Positions 59,052 through 64,000 of a stretch of 64,000 bases of DNA are shown here, in pieces; within the stretch, counting starts at the first letter, position 1, and each line of letters opens with the position of its first letter. The notes under the pieces are model-generated. The model worked only from the letters and a program-made list of their open reading frames with translations, was not told where the DNA came from and did not search any database. The position numbers and the translations under genes are program-made. The stretch covers positions 3,038,001-3,102,000 of the forward strand of contig NZ_CP011132.1 in assembly GCF_000981805.1 (NCBI RefSeq). Reading direction: 5' to 3'. The DNA is from Citrobacter amalonaticus Y19 (GTDB taxonomy: Bacteria; Pseudomonadota; Gammaproteobacteria; Enterobacterales; Enterobacteriaceae).

Positions 59052-59426
59052 ATGACGAGAATAGTGGGTATCGCAATCATTTTTCTGCTCAGTGGTTGTC
59101 AGGTAGATCCTTACACCCACGCGCCAACATGGACCAGTACCAACTGGTATGACGCCGGCATCGAAGATGCAATTTCCGGCGTTGCCGTTAAAGATAATGA
59201 AACGCTGGCCGATACCTTTAATGACCCGGAGGTGGATCGCCCGCAATACCTCAAAGGCTATGCGGAAGGCCAACGTAAAACCTGCCAGCAAAATTTTGCC
59301 TATGCCAGAGGCGTGACGGGGAAAACCTTCCCTGCCAGCTGCGATACCGTAGAAAATGCCAGTCAGTTGCGTGAAGCCTGGCAACAAGGTGCTGATGAAA
59401 ATGCCAGCTCAACACGCCTGAATTAA
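59052..59426 (+). CDS. yfiL: YfiL lipoprotein
   Basis: 124 aa. GGAG lies 8 nt before the ATG at 59052. Lipobox LLSGC with Cys16. Small DUF2799-like body (WYDAGIEDAISG, YLKGYAEGQRKTC). Function unknown; located before yfiRNB. Confidence 0.88.
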   Translation: MTRIVGIAIIFLLSGCQVDPYTHAPTWTSTNWYDAGIEDAISGVAVKDNETLADTFNDPEVDRPQYLKGYAEGQRKTCQQNFAYARGVTGKTFPASCDTVENASQLREAWQQGADENASSTRLN

Positions 59427-59566
59427 TATTTAATCAGATTTAGCTTAAGTCTTATCCATTAATCCACAAGCTATAATGACGCTCCGCAAAAATAATGCTA
59501 TTTTGCTTTAAACAAGACATGGATGTATTTTGATGACTGATAAAAGATGCTGGTGAGGAAACCGTA

Positions 59567-60085
59567 ATGTTTGCTTCTCACCGACGCCTGATGCTGTTAA
59601 TGCTTTTACTGGCAGGATGGCCAGTTTGTGCTCAGGACATCCCTGATGCGGCGAAAAATGTTCGCACTATGGTCTCTGGCATTGTCAGCTATACGCGCTG
59701 GCCTGCCCTCTCAGGGCCGCCCAGACTGTGCATTTTCTCGTCTTCCCGGTTCGCCAGCGTACTGGGAGACAGCAGTGATACGTCGCTGCCTTATCAACCC
59801 GTTATTATTAACACCGAACAAGAAGCATTAACTGCGCGTTGTGATGGTGTTTATTTCGGCAGTGAATCTCCTACTGCTCAGGTTGAATTAACAAATAAAT
59901 ATCCGTCTAAGGCGTTGTTATTAATTGCAGAACAGAATGCCGAATGCATTATTGGTAGCGCCTTTTGTCTGATTATTAACAATAATGATGTCAGATTCGC
60001 CGTTAATCTGGATTCCTTGTCGCACAGTGGCGTACGAGTCAATCCGGATGTATTGATGCTCGCACGGAATAAAAAGCATGGATAA
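59567..60085 (+). CDS. yfiR: YfiR periplasmic repressor of DgcN
   Basis: 172 aa. Signal peptide about 1-22 (ends VCAQD). Paired cysteines are present through the mature part (CIFSS, CDGVYFG, CIIGSAFCL). YfiR binds the periplasmic domain of YfiN and holds it inactive until redox or envelope stress. Overlaps yfiN by 8 bp. Confidence 0.93.
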   Translation: MFASHRRLMLLMLLLAGWPVCAQDIPDAAKNVRTMVSGIVSYTRWPALSGPPRLCIFSSSRFASVLGDSSDTSLPYQPVIINTEQEALTARCDGVYFGSESPTAQVELTNKYPSKALLLIAEQNAECIIGSAFCLIINNNDVRFAVNLDSLSHSGVRVNPDVLMLARNKKHG

Positions 60086-61301
60086 GGATCATTCTTCGAC
60101 TACCCGTCCAACGTTTAAGCGAGCGTTGCGACGCATCAACATCACCAGCGTGATCGTGACCATGACGCTGATCTGGCTGCTGCTGTGCGTTGCCTCGGTA
60201 CTGACGTTAAAACAGTACGCGCAAAAAAACCTTGAGCTCACAGCGGCGACAATGACCCACAGCCTGGAAGCCGCGCTGGTATTTACCGATGACGCCGCCG
60301 CCGCAGAAACGCTGGCCGCGCTCGGCCAACAGGGGCAATTTTCCGCTGCTGAAGTTCGTGACAATAATCAGAATATCATTGCCTCCTGGCGCTATAACGC
60401 GCAGGAGAACAGCGATAAGCTGGGGGATTTTATCAGCCACTGGCTCTTTCCCTTCCCCGTCGCCCAGCCCGTCTGGCACAGCGGTGAGATTATTGGCGAA
60501 GTTCGACTTACCGCGCGTGACAGTTTAATCAGCCACTTCATCTGGCTTTCACTGGCCGTGCTCACCGGATCAATTCTGCTGGCTTCCAGTATTGCCATTT
60601 TGCTGACGCGTCATCTGCATCGCGGCGTGGTTGAGGCGCTGCAAAATATCACCGACGTGGTGCACGATGTGCGTACCAACCGTAATTTCTCCCGCCGCGT
60701 CTCTGAAGAGCGGATTGAAGAGTTCCACAATTTTGCCCAGGACTTCAACAGCCTGCTGGATGAAATGGAAGAGTGGCAACTGCGTCTGCAGGCCAAAAAC
60801 GCACAATTACTGCGGACGGCACTGCACGATCCGCTGACGGGTCTGGCAAACCGTGCGGCTTTTCGTAGCAGTATCAGCGCCCTGATGAACGACAATTCCG
60901 CCCGTAGCAGTTCAGCGCTCCTGTTTCTTGATGGTGATAACTTCAAATTCGTGAATGATACCTGGGGGCATGCCGCAGGCGATCGTGTCCTGATTGAAGT
61001 CGCCAGACGACTGGCCGAATTTGGTGGCAACCGTCATATCCCTTATCGCCTTGGCGGAGATGAGTTTGCCGTCGTGCTTTACGGCGTCCATTCAGACTAT
61101 GAAGTCCAGCGAATCAGCGCGGCGTTGTCACAAGAGTTTATTCGTCCTTTTGACCTGCATAACGGGCATTTAGTCAGTATGACGCTGAGCATGGGTTACG
61201 CGCTGACCTGGGAGCACGCTTCCGCCGAGAAATTACAAGAACTGGCCGATCGCAATATGTATCAGGCTAAACATCAGCGCACAGAGCGCTCGATTAAATA
61301 A
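60078..61301 (+). CDS. dgcN: Diguanylate cyclase DgcN (YfiN)
   Basis: 407 aa. Membrane helices about 22-44 and 153-176 enclose a periplasmic CHASE8-type domain; HAMP follows, then GGDEF domain with GGDEF at 326-330. Makes c-di-GMP. No RxxD inhibitory-site is seen five residues before GGDEF. Operon yfiR-yfiN-yfiB. Confidence 0.95.
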   Translation: MDKDHSSTTRPTFKRALRRINITSVIVTMTLIWLLLCVASVLTLKQYAQKNLELTAATMTHSLEAALVFTDDAAAAETLAALGQQGQFSAAEVRDNNQNIIASWRYNAQENSDKLGDFISHWLFPFPVAQPVWHSGEIIGEVRLTARDSLISHFIWLSLAVLTGSILLASSIAILLTRHLHRGVVEALQNITDVVHDVRTNRNFSRRVSEERIEEFHNFAQDFNSLLDEMEEWQLRLQAKNAQLLRTALHDPLTGLANRAAFRSSISALMNDNSARSSSALLFLDGDNFKFVNDTWGHAAGDRVLIEVARRLAEFGGNRHIPYRLGGDEFAVVLYGVHSDYEVQRISAALSQEFIRPFDLHNGHLVSMTLSMGYALTWEHASAEKLQELADRNMYQAKHQRTERSIK

Positions 61302-61316
61302 AAAAGGAATGCACAC

Positions 61317-61799
61317 ATGCTTAAGCGTCTTTTATCCCCACTCATTCTTGCCACGCTACTGCTGGCAGGCTGTCAGGCCCCACAGGGCAAATTCACCCCT
61401 GAACAAGTAGCGGCCATGCAATCGTACGGATTTACAGAATCTGCGGGAGACTGGTCCCTGGGGCTTTCCGACACCATTTTGTTTGATAAGAATGACTACA
61501 AGCTGCGGGCAGAAAGCCAGCAGCAGATCGCGTCGATGGCCGCTCGTCTGGCCTCAGTGGGTCTGAATCATGCGCGTATGGATGGACACACCGATAACTA
61601 TGGCGAGGACAGCTACAATGAAGCGTTATCGCTCAAACGCGCCAATGTCGTGGCAGACGCATGGTCAGAGGGCGCGAAGATTCCGCGCACCAATCTGACC
61701 ACTCAGGGCTTAGGGAAAAAATACCCGATCGCCAGCAACCAGTCGGCGAAAGGTCGCGCTGAAAACCGCCGCGTTGCCGTGGTCATCAGCACGCCTTAA
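61317..61799 (+). CDS. yfiB: YfiB OmpA-like lipoprotein
   Basis: 160 aa. Lipobox LLAGC with Cys19, then an OmpA/Pal peptidoglycan-binding domain (GHTDNYGEDSYNEALSLKRA, KGRAENRRVAV). It sequesters YfiR at the outer membrane and so activates YfiN. RBS AAAAGGAA precedes the ATG. Confidence 0.95.
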   Translation: MLKRLLSPLILATLLLAGCQAPQGKFTPEQVAAMQSYGFTESAGDWSLGLSDTILFDKNDYKLRAESQQQIASMAARLASVGLNHARMDGHTDNYGEDSYNEALSLKRANVVADAWSEGAKIPRTNLTTQGLGKKYPIASNQSAKGRAENRRVAVVISTP

Positions 61800-61802
61800 T
61801 CC

Positions 61803-63161
61803 TCAGTCGGCTGACTGCGTGAACACCACACGTGACGCGTGAACCCAGCGCAGCCAGTCGATCAGCATGAACAGCAGCAGACTTCCCCCCAGCACCGGCA
61901 TTGCCAGTCCGAGCGCAATCGCCAGCAGCACAACACTGACACGTCCCCGAACACTCAACATAAGCCAACAATGCACCAGCGTCTGTGTCGGGCTGGCTGA
62001 TGGAGCAACAGGGCGGCGGATCCACCACAGCCGATAACCAATCACTATCATCAGGCAAAGCCCAGCGCCAAAGCCGATCAGCAGCAGCTGGTTCGGTAAT
62101 CCCAGCAGAATGCCCATATGAAAATCGACGCCCCAACGCGTCAGCTTCGCCATCAGCGGGAAGTCGGCAAACCGGGTGCGATCGGTCACCTGCCATGTTG
62201 TCGGGTCGACAGCAACCGCATCAACCTGAGTGGGCCAACGGCGATCGATCTCCGTCACCGTCCAGCCGTGCTGCGCATCCTTCGGCGGGCGGATTTCCAG
62301 TCGGAGTGCATTCAACCCTGCCTTTTGCGCGGTTTGTAATACGGGATCGAACAGACGAATATCCACGCGGGTTTCAGGCATCACCATGCCACCATGATGG
62401 TCTGTATGTTCATCATGAAGCTGGCGAGGTCCGTGAAGTTGCGCGTTAAGTTGTGGCGTCAGCCAACTAAATGCCGCACGCATTTTATCCACGTTGCCGC
62501 CTGCCCACTGCGACCAGGTCAGTCCGGTTGCCGAGAACAACAGCATTCCGGCTAACAACAACCATCCCAGCGTAACGTGCAGACGCCGGTGGTTTTGTAC
62601 CGGGTTGTTCAGCCGGCGACGGGGGCGCGTAAACCACCAGAGCGCAATGCCGCCCAGCGCCGCCATCCACATCCAGGATGCCGCCAGTTCACTGTAAATG
62701 CGCCCGGCCTCCCCCAACAGTAGCGAGCGGTGGGCATAATCAATCCACTGACGAAGTGGCAGAATGCCGCTGGTACCGTACACCGGCATATCGCCTTTGA
62801 CGGCCAGGGTCACCGGATCGATAAAAATGGCCCGATGTTCGGAGGCCGCCAGGGCAGGGTCAGCAAACATGACGCGCGTTGTCTCGCCAGGTTCCAGTCC
62901 GGGGCGAACGGCATGCAGGCGCAGGTGCCCACCGGTCACCTGCTGAGCGACAGCAACCTGTGCCGCCAGCGATTGCGGCTCCCCTTGCATCGTCCCGTTA
63001 AGTGCCTGAGCGTAAATGGCCTCTTCCAGTTGTGGCGTCGCCACATACAGCGTGCCGGTCAGCGCGGCAACAAAGATAAATGGCCCGACAAACAGGCCGA
63101 TATAGAAATGAAGGCGTCGCAGCAGGGTTACCCATGCCGCGCGCGGTGTGCAGGTTGTCAT
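61803..63161 (-). CDS. PepSY-associated membrane protein
   Basis: 452 aa. N-terminal membrane helix about 20-44 (HFYIGLFVGPFIFVAALTGT), then a periplasmic PepSY-like region; four or more further helices, e.g. ASWMWMAALGGIALWWF and LLLIGFGAGLCLMIVIGY. Family members near siderophore or copper genes act as reductases or ion-transport aids. ATG at 63161 has GAGGAA upstream; the longer frame from 63182 lacks one. Its 3' end lies 3 bp from yfiB. Accessory gene relative to E. coli K-12; DUF2946 gene follows upstream, 57 bp away. Confidence 0.8.
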   Translation of the reverse strand: MTTCTPRAAWVTLLRRLHFYIGLFVGPFIFVAALTGTLYVATPQLEEAIYAQALNGTMQGEPQSLAAQVAVAQQVTGGHLRLHAVRPGLEPGETTRVMFADPALAASEHRAIFIDPVTLAVKGDMPVYGTSGILPLRQWIDYAHRSLLLGEAGRIYSELAASWMWMAALGGIALWWFTRPRRRLNNPVQNHRRLHVTLGWLLLAGMLLFSATGLTWSQWAGGNVDKMRAAFSWLTPQLNAQLHGPRQLHDEHTDHHGGMVMPETRVDIRLFDPVLQTAQKAGLNALRLEIRPPKDAQHGWTVTEIDRRWPTQVDAVAVDPTTWQVTDRTRFADFPLMAKLTRWGVDFHMGILLGLPNQLLLIGFGAGLCLMIVIGYRLWWIRRPVAPSASPTQTLVHCWLMLSVRGRVSVVLLAIALGLAMPVLGGSLLLFMLIDWLRWVHASRVVFTQSAD

Positions 63162-63218
63162 ACTTTTCCTCAGAAAAAGCAAAAGAGTGTCGTGACGCTT
63201 ATGCGCACAATCTTATTT

Positions 63219-63629
63219 TCAGCAACAGGAAAGTGAGGACCTGCGCGGCGGCGCGCGCGTATCAGGATACAGCCAGGGGAAGAAGTGCCAGTGATTAACG
63301 GTCGGACGAGTGGGTTTGCCTTGCACTCTGAGCAGAACGCCGCAGAGCAGAATCATCAGCGCCAGGATAAGCCCGGGAACGTGAGCCAGTAACACGCAGT
63401 AGCCACAGGCTTCGCCGTGATCGACAGGCATCGGGACTGGAGGAGAATCACCGTGATGCCCGTCGTGTTCAGCCATCGCACTCATCTCATGATGCATACC
63501 CGGCATCGCGCTCATCGGGTCTGTTTGCAGCGCCACGGAGATCAGCGGAGCAATAATAATCAGCAGGATCGCAAACAGTGCGAAACCTGCCGCACGCTGC
63601 TGAAAACCTGACTGACGAATTTTACCCAT
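63219..63629 (-). CDS. DUF2946 small membrane protein, metal-binding-like
   Basis: 136 aa. Hydrophobic segment about 16-33, a His/Met-rich loop (GMHHEMSAMAEHDGHHGD), CGYC at 75-78, a second helix about 79-100 and a basic tail ending SCC. His, Met and Cys content suggests copper or other metal handling, as proposed for DUF2946 neighbours. ATG at 63629 chosen over the GTG at 63644. Likely cotranscribed with the PepSY gene. Confidence 0.75.
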   Translation of the reverse strand: MGKIRQSGFQQRAAGFALFAILLIIIAPLISVALQTDPMSAMPGMHHEMSAMAEHDGHHGDSPPVPMPVDHGEACGYCVLLAHVPGLILALMILLCGVLLRVQGKPTRPTVNHWHFFPWLYPDTRAPPRRSSLSCC

Positions 63630-63713
63630 AACACCCTGACTCACTCGCTGCGAACGAGGGTCATTGTAAATGATTTATGAACTGAAGGTTAATACCGTGA
63701 GTATTATGGAGAT

Positions 63714-63737
63714 AAAAAAAGGGCCAGCCAACTGGCC
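63714..63737 (-). terminator. rplS terminator
   Basis: GGCCAG ccaa CTGGCC hairpin with seven T residues on the minus strand, 34 bp past the rplS stop. Confidence 0.9.
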
Positions 63738-63771
63738 AGCCCCTCTAACAGGATGTCGCCTGAGCGATATC

Positions 63772-64000
63772 TTAGTTAAGACGCTCTTTGATACGAGCAG
63801 CCTTACCAGTACGCTCACGCAGGTAGTACAGTTTAGCTTTACGAACGGCACCACGACGTTTGACAGCAATGCTATCAACAACCGGAGAGTGAGTCTGGAA
63901 GACACGCTCAACGCCTTCGCCGTTGGAAATTTTACGAACAGTGAATGCAGAGTGCAGACCGCGGTTACGAATAGCGATAACCACGCCCTCGAATGCCTGC
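63772..64000 (-). CDS. rplS: 50S ribosomal protein L19, 5' part beyond the window
   Basis: The visible C-terminal 75 codons read [19 protein letters not shown] through to [10 protein letters not shown], nearly identical to E. coli L19 (115 aa). The gene starts past base 64000. L19 sits at the 30S-50S interface; rplS is last in the rpsP-rimM-trmD-rplS operon. Confidence 0.97.

Overview
The window is chromosomal DNA of a member of the Enterobacteriaceae closely related to Escherichia, Salmonella and Citrobacter. Gene order and protein sequence follow the E. coli segment from qseG/glrK to rplS almost gene for gene. A murP-murQ-yfhH cluster beside pgpC, which E. coli K-12 lacks, fits Citrobacter or Salmonella better; Citrobacter is my best guess, not a proven assignment.

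Layout. 1-2331: partial qseG, glrK and the sRNA gene glmY with its GlrR boxes, all on the minus strand. 2575-9226: a three-gene accessory island inserted between purL and glmY. 9358-19804: purL, mltF, tadA, pgpC, the MurNAc cluster and yfhL. 19801-32283: acpS-pdxJ-recO, era-rnc-lepB-lepA, the sigma-E operon (rseD-rpoE-rseA-rseB-rseC), nadB and trmN6. 32415-43477: srmB, grcA, ung, yfiF, trxC, tapT, patZ, pssA, yfiM, kgtP. 43725-49107: a complete rRNA operon (16S, tRNA-Glu, 23S, 5S) at the rrnG position, minus strand. 49233-63161: clpB, pgeF, rluD, bamD, raiA, pheL-pheA, tyrA-aroF, yfiL, yfiRNB and a PepSY membrane protein. 63219-64000: a DUF2946 protein and partial rplS.

The notable system is the island at 2575-9226. 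It encodes a 1005-aa protein with an N-terminal WGR-like domain and long HEAT/ARM-type helical repeats, a 540-aa winged-helix protein ending in a SWIM zinc motif, and a reverse transcriptase with the retron hallmarks NAxxH, YADD and VTG. Between the SWIM gene and the RT gene lies a 228-nt region with the architecture of an msr-msd RNA: perfect 13-bp a1/a2 inverted repeats at its two ends and a 22-bp msd hairpin inside, preceded by a plausible dedicated promoter. This matches the ARM + WHSWIM + RT composition called type XIII in retron typing schemes, as I recall them. It is therefore a probable complete anti-phage retron. Unusual points are a long charged N-terminal extension and a C-terminal hydrophobic anchor on the RT, and the location directly upstream of the GlrR-controlled glmY gene.

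The rest is mostly conserved housekeeping sequence with recognisable control sites: PurR at purL, FNR pairs at grcA, CRP at raiA, TyrR boxes at aroF, a phenylalanine attenuator at pheA, a sigma-32 promoter at clpB, a sigma-E promoter at rpoE, and the tandem rrn P1/P2 promoters. All functions are assigned by reading the sequence against remembered families; no search was run.
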